Positions 8,731 to 17,097 are shown, counted from the first letter of the stretch. The stretch is 64,000 nucleotides of DNA from Massilia rhizosphaerae (GCF_016093545.1 NZ_JADKYX010000026.1:1-64000), one strand, 5' to 3'. A program made the numbers and translations. The notes: generated from the letters alone by a model not told the origin.

Positions 8731-9189
8731 ATGCTCAAACCGATCCTGCTGGTCGAAGACAATCCGAACGATCTCGAGCTGACGCTGATCGCACTGTCCA
8801 AGAGCCAGCTCGCCAACCAGGTCATCATCGTGCGCGACGGCGCCGAGGCGCTGGACTATCTGCACCGCCGCGGCGAATACGCCTCACGTCCGGCCGGCAA
8901 CCCGGCCGTCGTCCTGCTCGACCTGAAACTGCCGAAAGTGGATGGCCTCGAAGTGCTGCGCGTGATCCGCGCCACGGACGGCCTCAAGCCCCTGCCGGTC
9001 GTGATGCTGACGTCGTCGAAGGAAGAGCAGGACCTGATCCGCAGCTATGAACTGGGCGTGAACGCCTACGTGGTGAAGCCCGTCGATTTCGCGGAATTCG
9101 TGCGCGCGATCGCGGACCTGGGCATCTTCTGGGCCGTGCTGAACGAACCGCCGCCGGGGTCGCAGCGCTACGTCAAGCCCAACAAATAA
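8731..9189 (+). CDS. Single-domain response regulator (Rcp1-type), partner of the phytochrome
   Basis: A 152-residue receiver with no output domain. It starts KPILLVEDNPNDLELT (acidic pocket), has the phospho-acceptor Asp64 in VVLLDLKLPKVDG, the Thr/Ser switch in VVMLTSSKEE and the conserved Lys in NAYVVKPVDF. The LxxRGEY insertion and the C-terminal GIFWAVLNEPPP are typical of phytochrome-linked Rcp1-like regulators. It follows the phytochrome by 19 bases in the same direction. Because it lacks an effector domain it must pass the signal on by protein contact or phosphotransfer; the convergent hybrid kinase next door is a possible later step. Confidence 0.93.
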   Translation: MLKPILLVEDNPNDLELTLIALSKSQLANQVIIVRDGAEALDYLHRRGEYASRPAGNPAVVLLDLKLPKVDGLEVLRVIRATDGLKPLPVVMLTSSKEEQDLIRSYELGVNAYVVKPVDFAEFVRAIADLGIFWAVLNEPPPGSQRYVKPNK

Positions 9190-9191
9190 TC

Positions 9192-10805
9192 CTACGCCTG
9201 CAACGCGCCGTGCCGGCGCCGCAGCAGGTGCCGGATGCGCGCGCTGAGCGCATCCGGATGGTACGGTTTCTGCAGCAGGTTCACGGACGCCGCCAGCTTG
9301 CCCTCGTGCGCCAGCACGCCCTCGGCATAGCCGGACGTGTACAGGACCTGCGCCTGCGGCAACCGCTCCCGCACCACCTCGCCCAGCCGCAGGCTGCTCA
9401 CCGGCCCCGGCATGATCACGTCCGTGAACACGAGATCGATGTGCTTGCCGCTTTCGACGATCTCGACGGCCTTCGCCGCATCCGGCGCCTCCAGCACCCG
9501 GTAGCCGAGCGCGGACAGGATACCGCACGTCGTGGCGCGCACGTCTTCCTCGTCCTCGACGACGAGGATCGTTTCGATCCCGCCCAGCAAAGGCCCCGCG
9601 GACACCTGCTCCGCGCGTACGGGTTCGGCCTCGGTGCGCGGCAGGTAGATGCGCACGCTGGTGCCCTTGCCCGACTCGCTCTTCAGCACGATCTCGCCGC
9701 CGGACTGCTTGACGAACCCGTACGCCATCGACAGCCCCAGGCCCGTTCCCTGCCCCGTCGGCTTGGTCGTGAAGAACGGCTCGAACGCGCGTTCCAGCAC
9801 TTCGGGCGGCATGCCCTTGCCGGTATCGGTCACTTCGATCAGCACGTAGTGCCCGAGCGGCACTTCCGGCAGCAACGGACCCTCGGGCCCGACATTGGCG
9901 GCGCGGATCGTCAGCGTGCCGCCGCCGACCATCGCGTCGCGCGCATTGATCGCGAGATTCAGCAGCACGTTGTTGAGCTGGCTGGGATCGACGAGGGTGC
10001 AGCCGAGGCCGGGCGCGACGTCGGTCACGACGCGTGCACGGGGACCGAGCACGCGGCGCATCATGTCGTCCATCTCGCGCAGCAGGTGACCGGGATTGAT
10101 CACGACCGCCTGCAGCGGCTGGCGGCGCGCAAAGGCGAGGAGGTGCGACGACAGCTTGGCGCCCCGCTCGACACCCGCCAGCGCCATGTCGACGCGCGCC
10201 TTGCCGGCATCATTCAGGTTGCCCACCAGCTTGAGCAATTGCAGATTGCCGCCGATGATCTGCAGCACATTGTTGAAGTCGTGGGCGACGCCGCCCGTCA
10301 ACTGGCCGATCGCCTCCATCTTCTGCGCCTGGTGCAGCGCCGACTGACTGGCCGCCAATTGCTCCTGGCTAAGCCTTAACGACACGAACGCGGCGTCGCG
10401 CTGGCGCCGGGCGATGCACGCATCGCTGTGGTAGCGCACGCGCGCGACGAGCTCGCGCGGATCCGGCCACTTGACGAGATAATCGTTGGCGCCGACGGCG
10501 AAGGCCTTCGCCTTGATCTCGGGATCTTCTTCGGACGACAGCAAGACGACGGGAATGTGCTCCGTGTCCTTGTCGGCGCGCAGGCGGCGCGTGACCTCGA
10601 ACCCGTCGATTTCCGGCATGCGCAAGTCGACGAGGACGACCGTCGCCCCGAGCTCCTTGGCCAGCTCGACCGCCATGCCGGGGTCGCGGGCATATCGCAA
10701 TGCAAACGAGGCGCAACCTTTCAGGCCGTGGGAAATGATGTCCTCGGCAAAGGGTTCGTCGTCGATCAGGAGAACCGAGCAGGCGCTGGTGTCTTCTTGG
10801 TTCAT
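9192..10805 (-). CDS. REC-HisKA-HATPase-REC hybrid histidine kinase
   Basis: A 537-residue soluble signalling protein. The N-terminal receiver has LLIDDEPFAE, the acceptor in VVLVDLRMPEIDG and NDYLVKWPDP. After a coiled linker comes the H-box GGVAHDFNNVLQ, then HATPase motifs LNLAINARDAM, DTGKGMPPEV, GQGTGLGLSMAYGF. A second receiver has VVEDEEDVR, the acceptor in LVFTDVIMPG and TSGYAEG. There is no sensor other than the receiver, so input is expected by phosphotransfer. It ends 2 bases from the stop of the phytochrome response regulator (convergent), which makes a shared light pathway likely but unproven. Its kinase core closely resembles that of the gene at 172-2076. No clear Shine-Dalgarno at 10805. 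Confidence 0.9.
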   Translation of the reverse strand: MNQEDTSACSVLLIDDEPFAEDIISHGLKGCASFALRYARDPGMAVELAKELGATVVLVDLRMPEIDGFEVTRRLRADKDTEHIPVVLLSSEEDPEIKAKAFAVGANDYLVKWPDPRELVARVRYHSDACIARRQRDAAFVSLRLSQEQLAASQSALHQAQKMEAIGQLTGGVAHDFNNVLQIIGGNLQLLKLVGNLNDAGKARVDMALAGVERGAKLSSHLLAFARRQPLQAVVINPGHLLREMDDMMRRVLGPRARVVTDVAPGLGCTLVDPSQLNNVLLNLAINARDAMVGGGTLTIRAANVGPEGPLLPEVPLGHYVLIEVTDTGKGMPPEVLERAFEPFFTTKPTGQGTGLGLSMAYGFVKQSGGEIVLKSESGKGTSVRIYLPRTEAEPVRAEQVSAGPLLGGIETILVVEDEEDVRATTCGILSALGYRVLEAPDAAKAVEIVESGKHIDLVFTDVIMPGPVSSLRLGEVVRERLPQAQVLYTSGYAEGVLAHEGKLAASVNLLQKPYHPDALSARIRHLLRRRHGALQA

Positions 10806-11266
10806 TGCAAAGCGGAGGCGGGCGGCATTGAAAACGGAACCAGAATTGCAAAAAAGTAAGGTTTGATTTTACACCAAGCCCAGCGGTGGGGTTGTTCGAT
10901 TCGGGCGCGCGTCACGGGGATGACATCCTGACGATGTCTGCGATTGGCACTCAGTGGCCCGCTTTGCGTGCCGCGCGGCCGGACGCCGCCGGAGGCGACG
11001 CCTCTTCTATGCCGGGATCAAACTCCGCCAGGCGCCGCATCACATATGCGTTCTTTGCATATTTCTTCTTCAGTTGCGCCAGCTTTTATAGCCGCGTCCT
11101 TGAGGGACGCTTGCGATGCGCAGGGGCGATTTCGCCACGGCGAAATCGTCGGCCATACCGATAGCTCGTCGCCTTCGCTCGTCCCCATCGTGCCGATTGC
11201 CCCCCTGCTGCCTATGTGCAGACCATGCAAGATGGCATTCAACAAGACGATGGGGAGAGAAGCGGA
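10806..11266. other. Gene-poor stretch with an inverted repeat
   Basis: About 460 bases without a confident gene. A perfect 10-bp inverted repeat CGATTTCGCC-AC-GGCGAAATCG lies at 11127-11148. On the minus strand a frame from about 11083 to a stop at 10951 has coding-like composition (KLAQLKKKYAKNAYVMRRL) but begins right after a stop codon, so it may be a decayed gene end. I could not assign it. Confidence 0.4.
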
Positions 11267-11440
11267 CTACTTGGATCGTGCTCGTAACTGGCGACGAAGC
11301 CGGAAGTTATCTACCACTGCGGCAACGAGAAAGAGAGTATTTAGCACGCCAAACGCATCGTTCCCGAGGTAGTGCCAGAAGGTCCAAACCGCCAAGGAAC
11401 ATGCGACACCCGTCACGAGCAGCAATAGAGCGTCTTTCAT
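11267..11440 (-). CDS. Small two-helix membrane protein, candidate T6SS immunity protein
   Basis: This 57-residue gene was read by hand. It begins MKDALLLLVTGVACSLAVW, a transmembrane helix, has a short polar loop (HYLGNDAFG), then a second helix VLNTLFLVAAVV and a basic tail (NFRLRRQLRARSK). Its ATG overlaps the TGA stop of the upstream gene (ATGA at 11437-11440), a classic translational-coupling arrangement. The upstream gene follows hcp and looks like a membrane-active effector; small inner-membrane proteins with this position often act as immunity proteins against pore-forming T6SS effectors. That function is inference from context. It cannot be a shadow frame, because no competing real gene covers this DNA. 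Confidence 0.6.
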   Translation of the reverse strand: MKDALLLLVTGVACSLAVWTFWHYLGNDAFGVLNTLFLVAAVVDNFRLRRQLRARSK

Positions 11441-11865
11441 CTCATGAACCTGTAGGTTCTGTAGTATTTTCGGCCTGGAACACTCGGGTCATAGATACCT
11501 GGGTGTCGATGTAGAACAGTCGTGACCCATGGCCGGTTGAGCTTCCATTTGGACGCCTCATAGAGAACATCGGCCAACGAAGTTCCGCCGCTTAGCGTTC
11601 GGCCTGTCGCAACTGCAAGACTGCCGATTAATGCTCCTGTGTAGCCGGCGGCGCCCATGGCGCCCAGCACGGTCATTTGCTCCAACCTGGTGGCCGCGCC
11701 GATCACCTCCATCACGGTCACTTGCGTCCCGAATTGGTCGATACAACGGAGGATCGTGCTTATCGTCCCAATCGCCAGTTGCTGCGTTCCAAAGAGGCTG
11801 TCGGGTGGTGGGAGAAGGCCAAGAGCCTCCATGTTCTCTTTGAAATATTTGTAGAAGTCGGACAT
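11437..11865 (-). CDS. Hcp-associated small protein with glycine-rich membrane segment, candidate T6SS effector
   Basis: A 142-residue protein directly downstream of hcp (12 bases). The first 60 residues are amphipathic (FYKYFKENMEALGL). The centre, VLGAMGAAGYTGALIGSLAV, is a glycine-zipper-like hydrophobic segment as seen in pore-forming effectors such as Pseudomonas Tse4. The C-terminus is basic and aromatic (RKYYRTYRF). There is no signal peptide, as expected for cargo loaded into an Hcp ring. Similar short proteins often follow hcp in betaproteobacteria (recollection, not searched). The start has AGGG about 6 bases upstream. The next gene overlaps it by 4 bases. Toxicity is not demonstrated; a structural or adaptor role is the alternative. 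Confidence 0.65.
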   Translation of the reverse strand: MSDFYKYFKENMEALGLLPPPDSLFGTQQLAIGTISTILRCIDQFGTQVTVMEVIGAATRLEQMTVLGAMGAAGYTGALIGSLAVATGRTLSGGTSLADVLYEASKWKLNRPWVTTVLHRHPGIYDPSVPGRKYYRTYRFMR

Positions 11866-11877
11866 GGCCGGCCCTCA

Positions 11878-12364
11878 TCAAGCCACTTTGTTGGCCGCCA
11901 GGTCCCAGCCGCCGGAGGTATTGCCCTGAGCCCCGCCCCGGATGCTCTGCTTGACGTACGACCACTTTATTTTCGAGTAGGCCAGTTGGACGTGTTCAGT
12001 GATGGTGCCGCTCTCGCCGCTGTCCGGCAACACTTCCGCGAGCATGACGTTCTCCAGCTCAATCTTGAAGTAGGGGATGGGCTTGCCGTCGCCGTCGGCC
12101 CGCATGAATTCGAATACCGCTTTCGGGATCGTCTTGCCGGCCGCGCAGGTCTGGAGCAGGATCGGTGACGAGAGGTCGGCCAACTTCTGGAACGTGATGT
12201 TGCGCAGCTCCGCCCTTCCGCTGGTATGTCCGCCGGCCGTCGAAACGGTAGCCGCCCTGGGCTGATACGCCCCAGAGCACATGCGACACCTCGAGCCAAT
12301 CCTTATGCTTGTCGTCGGTCGATTCGCCCTTGATGCCCTCAATTTGCAGGTATGCATCAATCAT
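11878..12364 (-). pseudogene. hcp: hcp, type VI secretion tube protein, frameshifted
   Basis: The N-terminal part in one frame (from ATG 12364, MIDAYLQIEGIKGESTDDK and WLEVSHVLWGVS) and the remainder in another frame (QPRAATVSTAGGHTSGRAE, SSPILLQTCAAGKTIPKAVF, SIRGGAQGNTSGGWDLAANK) together make a full Hcp1-type protein of about 160 residues. The frame changes at 12264/12265: two bases are missing between GVS and QPRAAT compared with the expected sequence. The start has AGGAGC 6 bases upstream. As read, translation would lose the protein after about 35 residues. Either the gene is dead, or the assembly has an indel here. Hcp forms the inner tube of the T6SS and loads small effectors; no other T6SS structural gene is in the window, so this is an orphan cluster. 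Confidence 0.85.
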
Positions 12365-12528
12365 GTTCGTGCTCCTGATGATAGTGATGGAGCGCCCAAT
12401 CTTGCTCTATGTAGACCGGAGCAAATTGGCGGACCGCAACAGGCAAGAAAGAACGGTTAGATACCGAACAATATTCGACCTAGTCGCGCTGCAAAAAGCC
12501 ACCTGCAGCGAAATTCCAGCTGACCAGG

Positions 12529-12732
12529 TCAAACTTTGCACAGCTTCCGTATCTCGCGATTCACCTCCCGCATGCGTTGTTTGTCGCTTGGATCAGGTAT
12601 TTCCCCTCGCATGTGGTCGCAACCCTCGCGCTTATCCACGTAATTTCGTACGTCCGGGGGGAGCGTTTCGGTCGCAAGCGACGAGAGAAACGGCATCGAC
12701 AACAACAGACAAAGCATCGCCTTTTTCATCAT
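12529..12732 (-). CDS. Small exported protein (67 aa)
   Basis: It has an N-terminal signal peptide (MMKKAMLCLLLSMPFLSSLA), then a short charged mature part containing PPDVRNYVDKREGCDHMRGE and KQRMREVNREIRKLC. Two Cys residues could form a disulfide in the periplasm. I recall small conserved proteins with this DVRxYVDKREGCDHxRGE motif in many proteobacteria, without known function. GGAG lies 5 bases before the ATG at 12732. It is separate from the hcp cluster (164-base gap). Confidence 0.75.
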   Translation of the reverse strand: MMKKAMLCLLLSMPFLSSLATETLPPDVRNYVDKREGCDHMRGEIPDPSDKQRMREVNREIRKLCKV

Positions 12733-12816
12733 TCAAGCTCCGTTATCCGACCAATGCGGATCGTCTCTGCCTGCGCGATTGTATGGAATGACGCCATTCA
12801 GCCTGTTTATCCCCGC

Positions 12817-13161
12817 TCAATGACGGCTCTTCTTTTTATTCGACGCGAACGTCCTCGCATAAAACCCCGGCGGCTTCTTCGTCACCCACTCGATGAACGC
12901 GCGCATATCGTCATCCCCACGCAGTGCTTCCCACGTGTGATAAACACGCAGCAATTCGCGTTCAGAAAACGTCGCGTGGATCTTACGATGGCAGATCTTG
13001 TGGATGGGGAATTGCTCCCTACCCTTCAGCGATTTCGGGATCAGGTGGTGGCGGTCGATGTTGACCGTGCCGAGCGGCCGGCCGCACAGCGGACAGGGGC
13101 TGTCCGCCGCGGGCGGATCAGGGAGATCGGGAAGAAAGGAACGGCGCGCCATGGTCCCCAT
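12817..13161 (-). CDS. HNH endonuclease family protein
   Basis: A 114-residue protein with one HNH domain: a zinc-ribbon half CPLCGRP, then IDRHHLIPKSLKG with the HH pair and HKICHRKIHATF with the last His and Asn-equivalent. HNH proteins cut DNA or RNA; this short form is widespread as a stand-alone chromosomal gene of unknown role and is not obviously part of a restriction system here. An in-frame ATG at 13152 with GGGGA upstream is an alternative start. No partner methylase is near. Confidence 0.8.
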   Translation of the reverse strand: MGTMARRSFLPDLPDPPAADSPCPLCGRPLGTVNIDRHHLIPKSLKGREQFPIHKICHRKIHATFSERELLRVYHTWEALRGDDDMRAFIEWVTKKPPGFYARTFASNKKKSRH

Positions 13162-13195
13162 ATCGCGGCGCCCGTCCCCGTTTAAAAGAGCCGTC

Positions 13196-14290
13196 TCAGC
13201 CGCGCACGCGCGCCGCGATCGCGTCGCCGACTTCGACCGTCGTCGCCGTCCCGCCCAGGTCGGCCGTGCGCGGGCCCGTCTTCAATACGTCTTCGATGGC
13301 GGCCACGATCGTGTCGTGCGCCTCGCCGCAGCGCGGGTCGGGGTGCGGGCCGGCCGCGAGGAACGCCAGCATCATCGCGCCCGACCAGATCATCGCGATG
13401 GGGTTGGCGATGCCCTGGCCGGCGATGTCCGGCGCGGAGCCATGCACGGGTTCGAACAGCGACGGGAACGTGCGGTCCGGGTTGAGGTTGCCGGACGGCG
13501 CCAGGCCGATCGTCCCGGTGCAGGCCGGGCCGAGGTCGGACAGGATGTCGCCGAACAGGTTCGACGCCACGACGACGTCGAAGCGGTCGGGCTGCAGCAC
13601 GAAGCGGGCGGTCAGGATGTCGATGTGCTGCTTGTCGACCTTCACGTGCGGATAGTCGGCGTGGATGGCGTCCGCGCGGCCGTCCCACCACGGCATGCTG
13701 ATGGCGATGCCGTTCGATTTCGTCGCCACGGTGAGATGACGGCGGCGGCGCGCGTTGGCCAGTTCGAAGGCGTAGCGCAGCACGCGGTCGGTGCCGTGGC
13801 GGGTGAACACGGATTCCTGGATCACCATCTCGCGCTCCGTGCCCGAAAACATCACGCCGCCGAGGTTCGTGTACTCGCCCTCCGTGTTTTCGCGCACGAC
13901 GAAAAAGTCGATGTCGCCCGGCTTGCGGCCCGCCAGCGGGCACGGCACGCCTTCGAACAGGCGCACGGGACGCAGGTTGATGTACTGGTCGAATTCGCGC
14001 CGGAACTTGAGCAGCGAGCCCCACAAGGAGATATGGTCCGGCACCAGCGCGGGCCAGCCGACGGCGCCGAAATAGATGGCGTCCATGTCGGCCAATTGTT
14101 CCTTCCAGTCGGGCGGCATCATCTCGCCGTGCTGGATGTACCAGTCGCAGCTGGCCCACGGAAAATGGGCGAAATCCAGGTGCAGGTTGAAGCGCTCGGC
14201 CGCGGCCGCCAATACCTTCAGGCCTTCGGGCAGGACTTCCTTGCCGATGCCGTCGCCCGCGATGGCGGCGATCTTGAAACGTCGTGTCAT
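13196..14290 (-). CDS. ttuC: Tartrate dehydrogenase/decarboxylase-type beta-decarboxylating dehydrogenase
   Basis: A 364-residue member of the isocitrate/isopropylmalate dehydrogenase family. It begins FKIAAIAGDGIGKEVLPEGL, and shows FFVVRENTEGEYTNLGG, the substrate segment VATKSNGIAISMPWWD and the metal-binding Asp block VVASNLFGDILSDLG, followed by NAD-binding FEPVHGSAPDIAG. The KSNGI and WGSLLKFRREFDQYINLRP patterns fit the TtuC subgroup (oxidation of tartrate and D-malate using NAD and Mn2+) rather than LeuB. The ATG at 14290 has only a weak site (GAAAG). The MFS gene upstream reads in the same direction and could supply or remove a substrate. Confidence 0.88.
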   Translation of the reverse strand: MTRRFKIAAIAGDGIGKEVLPEGLKVLAAAAERFNLHLDFAHFPWASCDWYIQHGEMMPPDWKEQLADMDAIYFGAVGWPALVPDHISLWGSLLKFRREFDQYINLRPVRLFEGVPCPLAGRKPGDIDFFVVRENTEGEYTNLGGVMFSGTEREMVIQESVFTRHGTDRVLRYAFELANARRRRHLTVATKSNGIAISMPWWDGRADAIHADYPHVKVDKQHIDILTARFVLQPDRFDVVVASNLFGDILSDLGPACTGTIGLAPSGNLNPDRTFPSLFEPVHGSAPDIAGQGIANPIAMIWSGAMMLAFLAAGPHPDPRCGEAHDTIVAAIEDVLKTGPRTADLGGTATTVEVGDAIAARVRG

Positions 14291-14319
14291 CTGTTTTCTT
14301 TCATTCAATGGAATCCGGT

Positions 14320-15705
14320 TCACACGGCGGGCGCCGCGACGACGAGGCGCGAAAAACTGGCCACGCTGGCCGCGAACGAGAACGCGGCGGCGATGCCCAG
14401 CGCGAGCCACGGTCCGCGCACGTGGGAGATGGTAAGGCAGAACGCCACGAGGGCGGCGCCCGTCGCCTGGCCGGTCAGGCGCGCGGTGGCGACCATGCCG
14501 CTGGCGCTGCTGCTGCGCGATGCCGGCGCGCTGCCCATGATCGCCTTCACGTTGGGCGCCTGGAAGAAGCCGAAGCCCATGCCGCACACGGCCATGCGCC
14601 AGCCGATGTCGAGGGCGGACGGCGCGGCCGGCAAGCTCATCATCGTCACGAGGCCGGCCGCGAGGATCATCAGGCCGATGCCGCCCAGCAGGCCCGGCGA
14701 GTAGCGGTCGCACAAGCGCCCGGCCACCGGCGCCATCACGCCCACGAGCACGGGCCACGGCGTCATCAGGAAGCCCGTCTCGACGGGCGAGCGGCCCAGT
14801 GTGGCCTCGAAGTAGAACGGCAGCGCGACGAACGCGAGCGCCTGCGCGGCGAAGGTGCAGATGGCGGTGATGGTCGACAGTGCGAACAACGGACGGCGGA
14901 ACAGGTCCACCGGCAACAGCGGCGCCGGATGGCCGCGCTCGCGGCGCAGCAGCAGGCCGAAGAACAGGAGCGCGGCGAGCGCTTCCGGCAGCAGCATCTT
15001 GATGTCCACACGGTGCGCGGCGTCGCCCAGCGCCAGCACGGCCAGCGCGAACGCGACGACGTTGTAGAGGCCCGCGACGCGGTCCACGCGGTGGCTGGCG
15101 CGCCGCGTTTCCGGCAAGACCTTGCGCGCCATGAAGAACGCGACGATGCCCGGCAACACGTTAATGCCGAACAACCATTGCCACGATGACGCAGCGAGGA
15201 TGACGGACGCGAGGCTCGGCCCGACCGCGAAGCCGATCGCGACGACGAGCGCATTGTTGCCGAAGCCGCGTCCTTGCAGCCGGGCCGGATAGGTGGCGCG
15301 CAGCAGCGCCGTGTTGACGCCCATGATGGCGCTCGCGCCGAGCCCCTGGAACAGCCGCGCGACGATCAACGCGGGCAGCGACCGCGCGAGCGCGCACGCG
15401 AGCGAGGCGAGCGTGAACAACGCCATCCCGGCGACGTAGACGCGGCGGTAGCCAATGGTTTCGCCCAGCGCCGCGATCGGCAGCAAGGTGGCGACCATCG
15501 CCAGTTGGTAGGCGTTCACGATCCATACCGAATCGGCCGGCGTGGCGTGCAATTGCTGCGCCATCGCGGGCAACGCCGTGTTGGCGATCGCGGTATCGAG
15601 GGCCGACATGCCCACGCCGAGCGCGAGGGCGACGATGGCCCAGATGCGGGGCCCTGGGGGAAGTCCGTCCGGTTCGAGAGGTGTTGTATTGACTGTTGCT
15701 TGCAT
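14320..15705 (-). CDS. MFS transporter, DHA2/EmrB-QacA type
   Basis: A 461-residue multi-helix membrane protein. The first helix region MSALDTAIANTALPAMAQQL has the DxxIxNxALP motif of drug:H+ antiporter-2 transporters. The A-motif loop is GETIGYRRVYVAGMALF, and motif C is VAIGFAVGPSLASVI. About 14 hydrophobic segments can be counted. DHA2 proteins expel drugs, dyes or organic acids using the proton gradient. The start at 15705 (MQATVN) leaves a short cytoplasmic tail; in-frame starts further upstream run toward the tRNA terminator and are less likely. It lies 29 bases upstream of the ttuC-like gene. Confidence 0.88.
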   Translation of the reverse strand: MQATVNTTPLEPDGLPPGPRIWAIVALALGVGMSALDTAIANTALPAMAQQLHATPADSVWIVNAYQLAMVATLLPIAALGETIGYRRVYVAGMALFTLASLACALARSLPALIVARLFQGLGASAIMGVNTALLRATYPARLQGRGFGNNALVVAIGFAVGPSLASVILAASSWQWLFGINVLPGIVAFFMARKVLPETRRASHRVDRVAGLYNVVAFALAVLALGDAAHRVDIKMLLPEALAALLFFGLLLRRERGHPAPLLPVDLFRRPLFALSTITAICTFAAQALAFVALPFYFEATLGRSPVETGFLMTPWPVLVGVMAPVAGRLCDRYSPGLLGGIGLMILAAGLVTMMSLPAAPSALDIGWRMAVCGMGFGFFQAPNVKAIMGSAPASRSSSASGMVATARLTGQATGAALVAFCLTISHVRGPWLALGIAAAFSFAASVASFSRLVVAAPAV

Positions 15706-15802
15706 GCTCGATCCTGACGGCAAAGGATCGATTGTAGGCGTGTTGGGCGAAGCCTGCAGGAGGCTCATCGCCACCTTCCCTGACCGTGAATCGCAAACGA
15801 AA

Positions 15803-15835
15803 AAGGCCGTGTACTGTAGAACAATACACGGCCTT
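15803..15835 (-). terminator. Terminator of tRNA-Asn copy 1
   Basis: An 11-bp perfect stem AAGGCCGTGTA/TACACGGCCTT lies 8 bases beyond the 3' end of the tRNA. On the minus strand it is followed by TTTTCG. Confidence 0.8.
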
Positions 15836-15842
15836 CGCATTC

Positions 15843-15918
15843 TGGCTCCCCGACCTGGACTCGAACCAGGGACCTGCGGATTAACAGTCCGTCGCTCTAC
15901 CGACTGAGCTATCAGGGA
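15843..15918 (-). tRNA. tRNA-Asn (GTT), copy 1
   Basis: The minus strand folds into a full 76-base cloverleaf. The acceptor stem TCCCTGA pairs with TCGGGGA, the D-arm is AGCTCAGTCGGTAGAGC, the anticodon loop is CTGTTAA with anticodon GTT, and the T-arm is TGGTTCGAGTCCAG. CCA is encoded. Copies 2-4 at 17098, 26420 and 26562 are identical. Confidence 0.97.
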
Positions 15919-15940
15919 AAGGAGGCCGAATTATAGCGGG

Positions 15941-17044
15941 TCAACCCTGCGGCAGCAAGAGCGCGTGTTGCGACGCCGTGTGGAAGTCGCGCCAGACGCG
16001 GTTGATGTCGGTGTCCAGGCGCGCGGCGACGAGGCCGCAGTACGGGTACAGCGTGTCGACGGCATGGCGCGACGCCGCCACCCATTCCTGCGCCAGCGCC
16101 TGCATCTGCGCGGCTTGGGCATCCTCGACCTCGCCGCCGGCCGCCGCGTGCGCCCAGCAGGCGTCGAGCAGCGCATAGAAACGGCCGCGCACCTCGTCCA
16201 GGCGACCGCGGACACCCTCCAGCACGGCGCGCACGGCCGGCACCTCGATCAGCGGCTCGTCCTGCCCGCCGAAGCGGTTGCGCCGGCGCGCGATGCACGC
16301 CTCGGCCAGGTCGACGAAGTGAGCGGCCATCCCGGCCACGTTGGCCGCCAGCGTGACGAACGCGAACGGCAGGAACGGGAAACGGTACAACGGTCCCTGC
16401 GCGCTCGCGGCGGCCGGGTCGATGACGAAGCCGTGGTCGGCGTGGATCCACGCGCCCGCGACGCGGTAGGCGTGCGAGGCCGTCGCCGTGAGGCCAATGC
16501 TGCGCCAGCGCGGCACGATCTCGACGATCTCTCTCGGGACGACGAACGCCTGCATGCGCGGCTGGCCGTCCGCGTCCAACAGCGGCGCGCCGTTCTCGCG
16601 CAGCCAGGCATTGAACGTGAAATGGGTCGCCATCGGCGCGCCGCTCGCGTAATCCCATTCGCCGTCGACGCGCCAGCCGTCGCCCTCGCGGTCCGCGTGG
16701 CCGGTCGGGGCGCCGCTGCCCGCCAGGCAGGCGCGCGGCGTGGCGAGGATGGCGCGGGCCAGGTGCGGCGGCAGGAAACCGGCGAACCAGCCGGCGCCGG
16801 CGCACAGGGTGACGGTCCAGCCGACGCTGCCGTCGACCCGCGCGATGGCCTCCTCCAGCCGCACGACGTCCGGCAGCGGACGCTCCTCCCCGCCGACGGC
16901 GCGCGGGGCCAGCATGCGCAGCCAGTTGCGGCGGTGGATCAGGGCCTGGTGGACCGGGTGCAGCCAGCCGTCTGCGTCGGCGGCGGCAGCGTAACGGTCG
17001 ATACGGGCGGCGTCGCGCGCCGCGAGTGGAAATGGATCGGTCAT
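15941..17044 (-). CDS. Acyl-CoA dehydrogenase-like flavoprotein (monooxygenase subgroup)
   Basis: A 367-residue protein with acyl-CoA-dehydrogenase fold. The N-terminal helical domain contains LRMLAPRAVGGEERPLPDVV and the beta domain has CLAGSGAPTGHADREG and VDGEWDYASGAPMATHF, where substrate and FMN/FAD sit. The C-terminal helices end with VWRDFHTASQHALL, the D-x-HTASQH motif of flavin-dependent two-component monooxygenases and desulfurases (DszC and HpaB-like group). There is no acyl-CoA catalytic Glu that I can assign. It would need reduced flavin from a reductase encoded elsewhere. It lies between two identical tRNA-Asn genes; the gap to copy 2 holds that tRNA's terminator, so it is probably a separate unit. 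Confidence 0.82.
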   Translation of the reverse strand: MTDPFPLAARDAARIDRYAAAADADGWLHPVHQALIHRRNWLRMLAPRAVGGEERPLPDVVRLEEAIARVDGSVGWTVTLCAGAGWFAGFLPPHLARAILATPRACLAGSGAPTGHADREGDGWRVDGEWDYASGAPMATHFTFNAWLRENGAPLLDADGQPRMQAFVVPREIVEIVPRWRSIGLTATASHAYRVAGAWIHADHGFVIDPAAASAQGPLYRFPFLPFAFVTLAANVAGMAAHFVDLAEACIARRRNRFGGQDEPLIEVPAVRAVLEGVRGRLDEVRGRFYALLDACWAHAAAGGEVEDAQAAQMQALAQEWVAASRHAVDTLYPYCGLVAARLDTDINRVWRDFHTASQHALLLPQG

Positions 17045-17060
17045 CGGGCGGCTGGAACGA

Positions 17061-17089
17061 AAAAGGCCGCGTGGAGAACGCGGCCTTTT
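17061..17089 (-). terminator. Terminator of tRNA-Asn copy 2
   Basis: An 11-bp perfect stem AAAAGGCCGCG/CGCGGCCTTTT with a 7-base loop lies 8 bases beyond the tRNA end; on the minus strand it continues TTTTTCG. Confidence 0.85.
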
Positions 17090-17097
17090 GAATATTC

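Noticed and set aside
10951..11083. Coding-like minus frame (KLAQLKKKYAKNAYVMRRL) as a gene
   Set aside because: It begins directly after a stop codon, has no suitable start or ribosome site, and matches no family I know; kept only as a possible gene remnant.
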